Under the pieces are notes generated by a model. The model did no database searches and had not been told where the DNA came from. It saw only the letters and a program-made list of their open reading frames with translations. The position numbers and the translations under genes were made by a program. From contig NZ_JAKTNT010000009.1 of assembly GCF_022760925.1 (NCBI RefSeq), forward strand, positions 24,721-88,720: 64,000 bases of DNA, written 5' to 3'. Below, piece after piece: positions 27,101-35,775 of this stretch (positions are counted from its first letter, which is position 1; the number at the start of each line of letters is the position of its first letter). The stretch comes from Thermus hydrothermalis. Lineage in GTDB: Bacteria; Deinococcota; Deinococci; Deinococcales; Thermaceae.

Positions 27101-29125
27101 GTGGCCTGGCGGCGGGGGGTGGCCCACGTTTACGTGGGGCGGGAGGACCGGAGGCGCCCGGCGGAGGCCGTGGAGTTTTTGGCGAGGCTGGGCCTTCTCG
27201 GCCTTTCCGCTCGGGAAAAGCGCCTTCCCGAGGAGGTCTATGGGCTTCCCCCAGGGGAGGTGGCCCGCTTCCTGGGCCGGCTTTGGGTCGGGGATGGGGG
27301 GATAGACAAGAAAGGGCGGCTCATCCACTACGCCACCGCCTCGGAGGCTTTGGCCCGTGGGGTGCAGCACCTTCTCTTGCGCCTGGGTTTGCAGAGCCGG
27401 TTGGTGGCCAAGGAGTTTCCTTACCGGGAGGGGCGCAAGGGGTGGGTGGTCTACCTGCTGGGGGGCCTCGAGGCCGCCCGCCGCTTCGCCCTTTGGGTGG
27501 GGCCCTACCTGGTGGGCAAGCGGGCCCGGGACCTGGAGGAACTCCTCTCCGCTTGGGAGGAGGGCGGGCGGAGCACGAAGGACGTCCTTCCCCTCGCCTT
27601 CTTGCCCCTGGTGCGGGAGGCGGTGGCGCAGGCTTCCCCACAGGGTGTGGGGGCCTTTCTGGCGAAAGGGGGCTTGGCCCAAGGACTCCTGCGCCCGGGT
27701 AAGGGGCGGAGGGGCCTATCCCAGGCCACGCTCAAGCGCCTGGCCACCCTCACGGAAAGCCTTGCCCTTTGGCGCCTGGCTGCGGCCGAGATCTACTGGG
27801 ACCGGGTGGAGGCCTTGGAGGCTTTGGGCGAGGAGGAGGTGTTTGACCTCACGGTGGAGGGCACCCACACCTTCGTGGCCCAGGACGTCATCGTCCACAA
27901 CTCCCACGCCGCCGCCTATAGCCTCCTCTCCTACCAGACCGCCTACGTGAAGGCCCACTACCCCGTGGAGTTCATGGCCGCCCTCCTCAGCGTGGAACGG
28001 GGTGACTCGGACAAGGTGGCGGAGTACATCCGGGATGCCCGGGCCATGGGCATCCCCGTCCTGCCCCCGGACATCAACCGCTCGGGCTTTGACTTCAAGG
28101 TGGTGGGGGAGGAGATCCTCTTCGGCCTCTCGGCGGTGAAGAACGTGGGGGACGCTGCGGCGGAAGCCATCCTGAAGGAAAGGGAGCGGGGAGGGCCCTT
28201 TAAGAGCCTGGGGGACTTCCTGAAGCGCCTGGACGAAAAGGTGGTGAACAAGCGCACCCTCGAGTCCCTCATCAAGGCGGGGGCCTTTGACGCCTTTGGG
28301 GACCGGGCGCGCCTCCTCGCCTCCCTGGAGCCCCTCCTGCGCTGGGCGGCGGAAAGCCGGGAGCGGGCCCGCTCGGGGATGCTGGGCCTCTTCGCCGAGG
28401 TGGAAGAGCCCCCCTTGGCGGAGGCCGAGCCCTTGGACGAGATCACCAGGCTCCGTTACGAGAAGGAGGCCTTGGGCATCTACGTGTCCGGCCACCCCGT
28501 GCTCCGCTACCCGGGGCTTAGGGAGGCGGCAAGCTGCGCCTTGGAGGAGCTAGAGCCCTTCACCCGGGGGCTTCCCCCGAGGTCCAAGGTGCTCCTTGCG
28601 GGCATGGTGGAGGAGGTGGTGCGCAAGCCCACCAAAAGCGGGGGGATGATGGCCCGCTTCACCCTTTCCGACGAGACCGGGGCCTTGGAGGTGGTGGCCT
28701 TCGGCCGGGCCTACGAGGGGGTTTCCCCCAAGCTCAAAGAGGATATGCCCCTCTTGGTCCTGGCGGAGGTGGAGCGGGAGGAGGGGGGGCTTAGGGTCAT
28801 CGCCCAGGCGGTCTGGACCCACGAGGAGGTGGCGGAGGCCCCCAAGGCCTTGGAGGTGGAGGTGGACCACGCCCTTCTGGACGAGAAGGGGATTACCCAC
28901 CTCAAGAGCCTTTTGGACGAGCACCCGGGGACCCTTCCCCTCTACGTGAAGGTCCAGGGGCCCTTTGGCGAGGCCCTTTTCGCCCTCCGGGAGGCCCGGG
29001 TGGCGGAGGAGGCCCTTAGGGCCCTCGAGGCCGAGGGCTTCCGCGCCTATTTGGTGCCCGACCGGGAGGTCTTCCTCCAGGGGAACGGGGGGAACGGGGC
29101 CAAGGAGGAGGCGGTGCCCTTCTAA
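24182..29125 (+). CDS. dnaE: DNA polymerase III alpha subunit with intein
   Basis: Catalytic subunit of the replicative polymerase. The precursor is 1,647 residues; removing the intein (816-1240) leaves 1,222, the usual Thermus size. The N-terminal PHP domain keeps its histidines (HLHQHTQYSLLDG, ITDHGNLF). Catalytic aspartates are Asp463 and Asp465 in PDIDTDF and Asp618 in MDFLGL, the same numbers as in the Taq enzyme. The C-terminal region has the helix-hairpin-helix and OB-fold segments and ends in the clamp- and tau-binding part. Start ATG 24182 begins MGRRLRFAHLHQHT. Polymerase function depends on protein splicing. Confidence 0.97.
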   Translation: MGRRLRFAHLHQHTQYSLLDGAAKLSDLLKWVKEVSPEDPALAITDHGNLFGAVEFYKKATEMGVKPIIGYEAYVAAESRHDRKRGKGLDGGYFHLTLLAKDFKGYQNLVRLASRAYLEGFYEKPRIDREILREHAEGLIALSGCLGAEIPQFILQDRLDLAEARLNEYLSIFGDRFFIEIQNHGLPEQKKVNEVLKEFARKYGLGLVATNDGHYVRKEDARAHEVLLAIQSKSTLDDPERWRFPCDEFYVKTPEEMRAMLPEAEWGDELFDNTVEIARMCNVDLPIGDKMVYRIPRFPLPEGRTEAQYLMELTLKGLLDRYPDRITPEFYREVFRRLGKIPPHGDGQALAEALAQVEKEAWEKLLAGFPPLEGVREWTAEAILHRALYELGVIERMGFPGYFLIVQEYINWAKKHGISVGPGRGSAAGSLVAYAVGITNIDPLRFGLLFERFLNPERVSMPDIDTDFSDRKRDMVIQHVRERYGADRVAQIGTFGSLASKAALKDVARVYGIPHKKAEELAKLIPVQFGKPKPLAEAVQVVPELKAEMEKDPKIREVIEVAMRLEGLNRHASVHAAGVVIAAEPLTDLVPLMRDQEGRPVTQYDMGAVEALGLLKMDFLGLRTLTFLEEAKRIVRESKGVELDYDALPLDDPKTFELLARGETKGVFQLESGGMTNTVRGLKPRRIEDIIALVSLYRPGPMEHIPTYIRRHHGQEPVRYAEFPHAEKYLRPILDETYGIPVYQEQIMQIASAVAGYSLGEADLLRRAMGKKKLEEMQKHRERFVRGAKERGVPEEEANRLFDMLEAFANYGFNKCLPARAQVVDYRTGKLVSVGAIVRGEARGVWVASLDEETLRLVPRPVVAAFSSGRAQVFRLRTATGRVLEATANHPLYTPEGWRPLGALKPGDFVALPRHLPYLPSTSLKPHELDLLGFALAEGNLRHPSGFYLYTSSEEELCAMLTALEAFANTRAKVAWRRGVAHVYVGREDRRRPAEAVEFLARLGLLGLSAREKRLPEEVYGLPPGEVARFLGRLWVGDGGIDKKGRLIHYATASEALARGVQHLLLRLGLQSRLVAKEFPYREGRKGWVVYLLGGLEAARRFALWVGPYLVGKRARDLEELLSAWEEGGRSTKDVLPLAFLPLVREAVAQASPQGVGAFLAKGGLAQGLLRPGKGRRGLSQATLKRLATLTESLALWRLAAAEIYWDRVEALEALGEEEVFDLTVEGTHTFVAQDVIVHNSHAAAYSLLSYQTAYVKAHYPVEFMAALLSVERGDSDKVAEYIRDARAMGIPVLPPDINRSGFDFKVVGEEILFGLSAVKNVGDAAAEAILKERERGGPFKSLGDFLKRLDEKVVNKRTLESLIKAGAFDAFGDRARLLASLEPLLRWAAESRERARSGMLGLFAEVEEPPLAEAEPLDEITRLRYEKEALGIYVSGHPVLRYPGLREAASCALEELEPFTRGLPPRSKVLLAGMVEEVVRKPTKSGGMMARFTLSDETGALEVVAFGRAYEGVSPKLKEDMPLLVLAEVEREEGGLRVIAQAVWTHEEVAEAPKALEVEVDHALLDEKGITHLKSLLDEHPGTLPLYVKVQGPFGEALFALREARVAEEALRALEAEGFRAYLVPDREVFLQGNGGNGAKEEAVPF
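26627..27901 (+). mobile_element. DnaE intein with LAGLIDADG homing endonuclease
   Basis: A 425-residue insertion between NYGFNK and SHAAAYS of DnaE. It starts with Cys (CLPARAQ) and ends VIVHN, followed by Ser as the +1 nucleophile, all canonical for splicing. Block B is TANH (intein residues 72-75) and block F/G is VFDLTVEGTHTFVAQDVIVHN in parts. Two LAGLIDADG-type motifs, LLGFALAEGN (117-126) and FLGRLWVGDG (215-224), keep their acidic residues, so the endonuclease may be active. Inteins are known in T. thermophilus DnaE. Confidence 0.95.
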
Positions 29126-29131
29126 ACGAAA

Positions 29132-29157
29132 AAGGGCCGGGAAAAATCCCGGCCCTT
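29132..29157. terminator. Bidirectional terminator between dnaE and groEL
   Basis: 11-bp stem AAGGGCCGGGA/TCCCGGCCCTT with an AAAA loop, placed between two convergent genes. Confidence 0.8.
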
Positions 29158-29171
29158 CCCTTTAGAGGGCG

Positions 29172-30806
<1,635 letters not shown>

Positions 30807-30814
30807 TCACCTCC

Positions 30815-31120
30815 TTACTGCAGGACCGCCAAAAGGTCGCGCTCGGAGAGGATCACGTACTCCTCGCCGTCAATCTCAACCTCGGTGCCGCCGTACTTGG
30901 CAAAGACCACGATGTCCCCCTCCTTGACCTCGAGGGGCACCTTCTGGCCGTTGTCCAAGATGCGGCCCGAGCCCACGGCGATCACCTTGCCCTTTTGGGG
31001 CTTCTCCTTAGCGGTATCGGGAAGCACGATGCCGCCCTTGGTCTTGGGCTCTTCCTCAATCCGCTTCACCACAACCCGGTCGCCTAGGGGTTTGATCACG
31101 GTCTTCACCTCCGCAGCCAT
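30815..31120 (-). CDS. groS: Co-chaperonin GroES
   Basis: 10-kDa lid of the GroEL chamber, 101 residues. It begins [19 protein letters not shown] and contains the mobile-loop region [19 protein letters not shown] and the C-terminal [14 protein letters not shown] use the ATG at 31120, preceded by GGGGGAG, not the GTG two codons upstream. First gene of the heat-shock operon. Confidence 0.97.
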   Translation of the reverse strand: MAAEVKTVIKPLGDRVVVKRIEEEPKTKGGIVLPDTAKEKPQKGKVIAVGSGRILDNGQKVPLEVKEGDIVVFAKYGGTEVEIDGEEYVILSERDLLAVLQ

Positions 31121-31133
31121 CTTCACTCCCCCC

Positions 31134-31162
31134 TTTGACGCTCAAAGGCCGAGAGTGTCAAA
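31134..31162 (-). promoter_or_regulatory. CIRCE-like operator of groESL
   Basis: Inverted repeat TTTGACACTC-N9-GAGCGTCAAA on the coding strand (9 of 10 positions paired). The classic CIRCE element is TTAGCACTC-N9-GAGTGCTAA: the CACTC/GAG core and the 9-base spacer are kept while the outer bases differ. It lies just downstream of the -10, between the predicted transcription start and the Shine-Dalgarno, where an HrcA-type repressor would act. Confidence 0.65.
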
Positions 31163-31171
31163 CCAAGGGTC

Positions 31172-31200
31172 ATTATTTTGCCCCCAGGCCCTTTTGTCAA
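31172..31200 (-). promoter_or_regulatory. groESL sigma-A promoter
   Basis: TTGACA (31200-31195), a 17-base spacer and AATAAT (31177-31172) on the minus strand. The best promoter match in the window. Confidence 0.85.
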
Positions 31201-31432
31201 GGGGGTTGAGGGGGGGCTTATAAACGGAGGGGCTCCTTCCCCCGCACCCCGGGGTGCGGCCCCGTGCCGGGGGGCCCTTCTCCCCGGGAAAGGGGAGGTA
31301 GCCCTCGGGCACAAGGAGGACCCCTTCCCTGGCCCGCCTTGCCGCCACAAGGGGGGCCTTCCCCGGTGGAAAGGCCAAAAAGGGAGCGTCCCTTCGTGGC
31401 GTTGGTTTGCCCTTGCCACCTCTGGGGTGGCT
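31201..31432. other. Unassigned GC-rich structured stretch
   Basis: The only part of a gap over 300 bases (31121-31432) not explained by the groESL promoter and operator. It holds a perfect 18-base palindrome (31241-31258) and a hairpin GCCACC/GGTGGC (31415-31431) just past the methyltransferase stop. In phase with that stop, the minus strand stays open to about 31142 and encodes protein-like VAARRAREGVLLVPEGYL, but without a good start. I see no recognised RNA or protein. Confidence 0.4.
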
Positions 31433-32206
31433 TCAAGAAAAGCGCCTCTGCCGCAGGGCCTCGTAGAGGAGCAAGGCGGCGCTCACCGAGACGTTGAGGC
31501 TATCCGCCACCCCCCGCATGGGGATTTTTACCCGGGCGTGGGCCGCTTCCTTCCAAGGCTCGGGCAGGCCCGTATCCTCCGCCCCCAGGAGGAAGGCCAC
31601 CCCCGGGCGGTAGTCCTCCTCCCAGTAAAGCCGCTCCCCTTCCGGGGTGGCGGCCACCAGGCGGAGGCCCTGGGCCTTTAGGTAGCGAAGGGCCTCCTCC
31701 TCTCCCACGGGGAAGACGGGCAAGGCGAAGACCGTTCCCGTGGAGTTCCGGATCACCTGGGGGCTATAGAGGTCCACCCCCTCCGCCACCAGGACCAGGT
31801 CCGCCCCCGCCCCGTCCGCCGCCCGCAGGATGGCCCCCAGGTTGCCCGGCTTTTCCAGGCCCACCACCGCCAGGACCAAAGGGTTTGGGGGGAGGCGCAC
31901 CGCCTCCAGGCGCCTTTGGGGGATGCGGAAGACCCCCAGGACCTGGGCGGGGTTTTCCCGGGTGGAAACCCGTTCCAGGGCCTCTTGGGAAAGCTCCAAA
32001 ACCGTGGCGCTTCCCGCCAGGAGGCGGTCTTCGGCCGTCGCCCTGGGGCCGAGGACGAGGGTTTCCAGGGTGAGGCCCGCTTTTAGGGCTCTTTCCACCT
32101 CCCGCCTTCCCTCCACCAGGAAAAGCCCGGTCCTTTCCCGCTCCTTCCGTTCCTTGAGGGCGGAAAGGGCCTTCACCTTGGGGTTAGCGGGGCTTTGGAT
32201 CCGCAA
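31433..32206 (-). CDS. TrmH/SpoU-family RNA 2'-O-methyltransferase
   Basis: SPOUT-fold ribose methyltransferase, 257 residues, probably acting on 23S rRNA or tRNA. A substrate-binding N-terminal domain (KVKALSALKERKERERTGLFLVEG) precedes the knotted domain with motif 1 EKPGNLGAILRAADGAG, motif 2 FLLGAEDTGL and motif 3 IPMRGVADSLNVSVSAALLLYEA. I prefer the TTG at 32206, which has GAGGTG four bases upstream inside the end of the preceding gene; a TTG four codons earlier is possible. A second SpoU-type gene (trmH) is at 57434. Confidence 0.88.
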   Translation of the reverse strand: MRIQSPANPKVKALSALKERKERERTGLFLVEGRREVERALKAGLTLETLVLGPRATAEDRLLAGSATVLELSQEALERVSTRENPAQVLGVFRIPQRRLEAVRLPPNPLVLAVVGLEKPGNLGAILRAADGAGADLVLVAEGVDLYSPQVIRNSTGTVFALPVFPVGEEEALRYLKAQGLRLVAATPEGERLYWEEDYRPGVAFLLGAEDTGLPEPWKEAAHARVKIPMRGVADSLNVSVSAALLLYEALRQRRFS

Positions 32207-34427
32207 GGCGCACCTCAAAGCGGGCCACCTTGGGCCCTTGGAGTTCCAGGACCACCTCCTCCACCTCCGGGAACTCCTCGAGGAGCCGGGAGAGGCGGAG
32301 GAGGATCTCCTGGTAGGGCCTGGGGTCTTCCCGGCCCTCGAGGGGCTTTAGGAGCTCCTGGGCGTCCTTGGCGGTGAGGGGGGAAAGGCGCTGGCCCAAG
32401 GCCTGCTCCCCCAAGGGGGTGGGGAGGAGGAGGGTGAGCACGGGGCCGAAGAGGGGGTGGGGCTCGGCCTTGAGGCGGAGGGTAAGCCCATTTTCCTTGC
32501 CCAAGGGGAGGCCGAAGGCCCTAAGAAGCGCTTCCGCCTCCTCCCGGCTTAGGCGCTTCTTCCCCTCCAGAAGCCGCCTCGCCTCCTCGAGACGCAGGTC
32601 CGGGAAGTCGGGGAAGAGGAGGGGCTCTTCCCGGAAGCGCTTGTAGGCCCAGGCCCGGGCCAGGGCGATGGCCGCCGACTCGGGGAAGCGGTAGAGGGCT
32701 ACCCGTCCCAACACCCGGGCCCGCACCCCCGCGGAGCCCATGGCACAGGCTAGGAGGAGCTTCTCCCCTTCCGCCTCCCCTAGGAGGTTTAGGAACTCCT
32801 CCTCGGAGGCGTACCCCATGGGCACGAAGAGGAGAAAGACGCTTCCCGCATCGCTTTCTAGGGCCTCCTTGAGCGCCCGGGCGTAGTCCTCCGCCTTGGC
32901 GGTGGAGCCCAGGTCCACGTGCTCCACCTCGAGGCCCCCTTCCCGCAGGGCCTCCAGGGCCAGGTTGGAGGGGCCGGAGGCGTTGGAGATGAGGCGTACC
33001 CGGCCGTTTTCCGGTAGGCGCCCCAAGGAGAGGAGGGCGGCCACGTCAAAGGCCTCCTCCAGGTCGTTGGCCCGCACCACCCCCGCCTGGGCGAAAAGGG
33101 CCCGCACCAGGGGATCCCGGGAGGGGTGGACGGCCAGGATGGGCTTCTTCTTGCCGATCCTGCGGGCCAGGCGGGAGAAGCGCCGGGGGTTGCCGAAGCT
33201 TTCCAGGTAAAGGAGGATGACCCGGGTGCGCTCGTCCTCCTCCCAGAACTGCAGGAGGTCGTTGGAGGAGATATCCGCCTTGGCCCCCAAGGAGGCAAAG
33301 GAGGCGATGCCGAGGCCCATCCCCTCGGCGTAGGCCATCACCGCCCGCCCCAGGGTGCCCGACTGGCTGGAGAGGGCCAAAGGCCCCGCCTTGGGCAAAG
33401 GGGCTAGGCCTGCGGCCAGGCGCACCTCGGGGTGGGTGTGCACGAGGCCCAAGGACCCAGGCCCCAAAAGGCGCATGCCGTAGCGGCGGGCCTTGTCCGC
33501 CAGGGCCTTGGCCTCTTCCGGGGCGAAGCCCGTGGTGAGGACGATGGCCCCCCTAACCCCCCGGCGGCCGCAGGCCTCCAGGGCGCCTGGGACGCGTTCC
33601 TTGGGCACGGCGATCACCGCCAGGTCCACGGGGCCGGGGATGCTCTCCACGCTGGGGTAGGCGAGGAGGGGGCCCACGGTGCCCCCCTCCTTGCCTATGG
33701 CCTCGTTCACGGGGTAGACGGGCCCCTGGAAGCGGCCAAAGATGAGGTTTTCCAGAACCCGGTAGCCGATGCTGTCCGGGTCCCGGCTCGCCCCCACCAC
33801 CGCCACCCCCCGGGGAAAGAAGAAGGGGTGGAGGCTGGCGATGGTGGAAACCTTTTCCCGCCACTCAAACCGCTCCGCCGCCCGTTCCTCCAAGAGGATG
33901 TCAAACTCCACCTCCACCTCCCCCCCCTCCCGGTGGGCCCGCACCTGGAAGCCGCTTTCCATGAAGACGCTTAGCATCTGCCGGTTTTCCGCCAGGGTGA
34001 AGGCCTGGAAGCGCCGCACCCCCCGCTTGGCGGCGAGGAGGGCTAAGCGCTCCAAAAGGAGGGTGCCGAGGCCCTTGCCCTGATAGGCGTCGTCCACCAG
34101 GAAGGCTACCTCGGCGGTGTCCTCCCCCTTGGCCCGCACGTACTCCCCGGTGGCCACGATCCTCGGGGGCTCCCCGGCCAGGACGATGAGGGTCACCTTC
34201 TCCTCCTCGGGCTTGGCGGAAAGGAGGAGTTCCGCCGCCTTCTCCGGGGAGATGGGGGAGAAGAAGCGCATGCGCAGGGATTCCGGGGAAAGCCGCCTGA
34301 GGAACGCCACGAAGAGGGGGAGGTCCTTGGGGGTGGCCCGGCGCAGGAGGGCGGTGCGCCCGTCCTTGAGGAGGACGGGGCCCTCCTCGAGGCCGTACTG
34401 GGGCGTGGGCGGGGGCACGTACCCCAT
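32184..34427 (-). CDS. GNAT acetyltransferase fused to acyl-CoA synthetase-like domains
   Basis: Probable protein lysine acetyltransferase of the Pat type, 747 residues. The N-terminal GNAT domain (about 18-175) has the acetyl-CoA loop AYQGKGLGTLLLERL. A CoA-binding Rossmann domain follows (about 205-300, VAVVGASRDPDSIGYRVLENL in parts), then succinyl-CoA-ligase-like domains and a reduced ATP-grasp-like tail. Domain order is the reverse of E. coli Pat. The loop that carries the phospho-histidine in ADP-forming synthetases is missing between KKPILAVHPSRD and LVRALFAQAG, so synthetase activity is unlikely. Transcript probably leaderless. Confidence 0.82.
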   Translation of the reverse strand: MGYVPPPTPQYGLEEGPVLLKDGRTALLRRATPKDLPLFVAFLRRLSPESLRMRFFSPISPEKAAELLLSAKPEEEKVTLIVLAGEPPRIVATGEYVRAKGEDTAEVAFLVDDAYQGKGLGTLLLERLALLAAKRGVRRFQAFTLAENRQMLSVFMESGFQVRAHREGGEVEVEFDILLEERAAERFEWREKVSTIASLHPFFFPRGVAVVGASRDPDSIGYRVLENLIFGRFQGPVYPVNEAIGKEGGTVGPLLAYPSVESIPGPVDLAVIAVPKERVPGALEACGRRGVRGAIVLTTGFAPEEAKALADKARRYGMRLLGPGSLGLVHTHPEVRLAAGLAPLPKAGPLALSSQSGTLGRAVMAYAEGMGLGIASFASLGAKADISSNDLLQFWEEDERTRVILLYLESFGNPRRFSRLARRIGKKKPILAVHPSRDPLVRALFAQAGVVRANDLEEAFDVAALLSLGRLPENGRVRLISNASGPSNLALEALREGGLEVEHVDLGSTAKAEDYARALKEALESDAGSVFLLFVPMGYASEEEFLNLLGEAEGEKLLLACAMGSAGVRARVLGRVALYRFPESAAIALARAWAYKRFREEPLLFPDFPDLRLEEARRLLEGKKRLSREEAEALLRAFGLPLGKENGLTLRLKAEPHPLFGPVLTLLLPTPLGEQALGQRLSPLTAKDAQELLKPLEGREDPRPYQEILLRLSRLLEEFPEVEEVVLELQGPKVARFEVRLADPKPR

Positions 34428-34433
34428 GCCCTT

Positions 34434-34463
34434 AGCCTACCCCAGCCGGACTGGGGGTAGCAT
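34434..34463. promoter_or_regulatory. Divergent leaderless-type -10 elements, acetyltransferase/pgi
   Basis: Minus-strand TAGGCT (34434-34439) is six bases before ATG 34427. Plus-strand TAGCAT (34458-34463) is six bases before ATG 34470. Confidence 0.6.
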
Positions 34464-34469
34464 AGGGCC

Positions 34470-35723
34470 ATGCTGCGCCTGGACACCCGCTTCCTCCCCG
34501 GGTTTGCCGAGGAGCTCAAGGCCCACGCCCCCCTTCTCCTGGAGGCGCGGGAGCGCCTTTTGGCCAAGCGGGGCCAGAAGGGGGCCATGCTGGGCTGGAT
34601 AGACCTCCCCGAGGACACGGAAACCCTAAGGGAGATCCGCCGCTTCCGCGAGGCGAACCCGTGGGTGGAGGACTTCGTCCTTTTGGGGATTGGGGGGAGT
34701 GCCCTGGGGCCCAAGGCCCTCGAGGCCGCCTTCCGTGAAAGCGGCGTCCGCTTCCACTACGTGGACCACGTGGAGCCCGAGCTCATCCGGAAGCTTCTCC
34801 AAAGCCTTGACCCCCACAAAACCCTGGTCAACGCCGTCTCCAAGTCCGGGGCCACGGCGGAAACCCTGGCGGGGCTTTTGCTCTTTTTGGACTGGCTGAA
34901 GGCCCACCTGGGGGAGGCGTGGCGGCGGCACCTGGTGGTGACCACGGACCCTAAGGGAGGCGCCCTAAGGGCCCTGGCGGGGCGGGAGGGCTTGAGGGCC
35001 TTTGCCATCCCCGAGGAGGTGGGGGGCCGGTTTTCCGTGCTCTCCCCCGTGGGCCTTCTCCCCCTGGCCTTTGCCGGGACTGACCTGGACGCCCTCCTCA
35101 TGGGAGCCCGCAAGGCCAACGAGCAGGCTTTGGCTCCCTTAGAAGAAAGCCTCCCCCTGAAGACGGCCCTCCTCCACCACCTGCACCGCCACCTCCCCAT
35201 CGCCGTCTTCATGGTGTACTCCGAGCGGCTTAAGTACCTCCCCGCCTGGTTCGTCCAGCTCCACGACGAGTCCTTGGGCAAACTGGACCGGGAAGGAAGG
35301 CGCGTGGGCACCACCGCCCTCCCCGCCCTGGGCCCCCAGGACCAGCACGCCCAGGTGCAGCTTTTCCGGGAAGGCCCCTTGGACAAGCTCCTCACCCTGG
35401 TCATCCCGGAAAACCCCGTGGAGGACCTCCCCTTGCCCCCGGCGGCGGAGCTTCCGGAGGCAGGGTACCTCTTCGGCAAGACCCTTTTCCGCCTCCTCAA
35501 GGCCGAGGCGGAGGCCACCTACCAGGCCCTGGCGGAGGCGGGGCAACGGGTCTACGCCCTTTACCTTTCCCAGGTGTCCCCTTTCGCCGTGGGCTGGCTC
35601 CTGCAGCACCTCATGTGGCAGACCGCCTTCCTGGGGGAGCTTTGGGGGGTGAACGCCTTTGACCAGCCCGGGGTGGAGCTCGGCAAGCGCCTCACCCGGG
35701 CCTTTTTGGAGGGGGAGGGTTAG
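34470..35723 (+). CDS. pgi: Glucose-6-phosphate isomerase
   Basis: Interconverts glucose 6-phosphate and fructose 6-phosphate. The 417-residue form is the short type of thermophiles. Motifs are LLGIGGSALGPKAL (phosphate site), VNAVSKSGATAETL, TTDPKGG, and the C-terminal QTAFLGELWGVNAFDQPGVELGK signature in parts. Start codon directly behind a TAGCAT -10. With pckA downstream it covers gluconeogenic sugar-phosphate supply. Confidence 0.95.
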   Translation: MLRLDTRFLPGFAEELKAHAPLLLEARERLLAKRGQKGAMLGWIDLPEDTETLREIRRFREANPWVEDFVLLGIGGSALGPKALEAAFRESGVRFHYVDHVEPELIRKLLQSLDPHKTLVNAVSKSGATAETLAGLLLFLDWLKAHLGEAWRRHLVVTTDPKGGALRALAGREGLRAFAIPEEVGGRFSVLSPVGLLPLAFAGTDLDALLMGARKANEQALAPLEESLPLKTALLHHLHRHLPIAVFMVYSERLKYLPAWFVQLHDESLGKLDREGRRVGTTALPALGPQDQHAQVQLFREGPLDKLLTLVIPENPVEDLPLPPAAELPEAGYLFGKTLFRLLKAEAEATYQALAEAGQRVYALYLSQVSPFAVGWLLQHLMWQTAFLGELWGVNAFDQPGVELGKRLTRAFLEGEG

Positions 35724-35775
35724 GGTGGAAGCGTGGAAATGTGCCTTGTGATACCCTGGCCTGGAGGAGGCCCGT

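Noticed and set aside
31123..31419. 98-codon minus-strand frame upstream of groES
   Set aside because: It overlaps the groESL promoter and operator, has poor start signals and no similarity; left as part of an unassigned stretch.
31201..31432. Possible SRP RNA or other housekeeping RNA
   Set aside because: The conserved GGAAGGAAGCAGC-like loop of SRP RNA and other signatures are absent on both strands.
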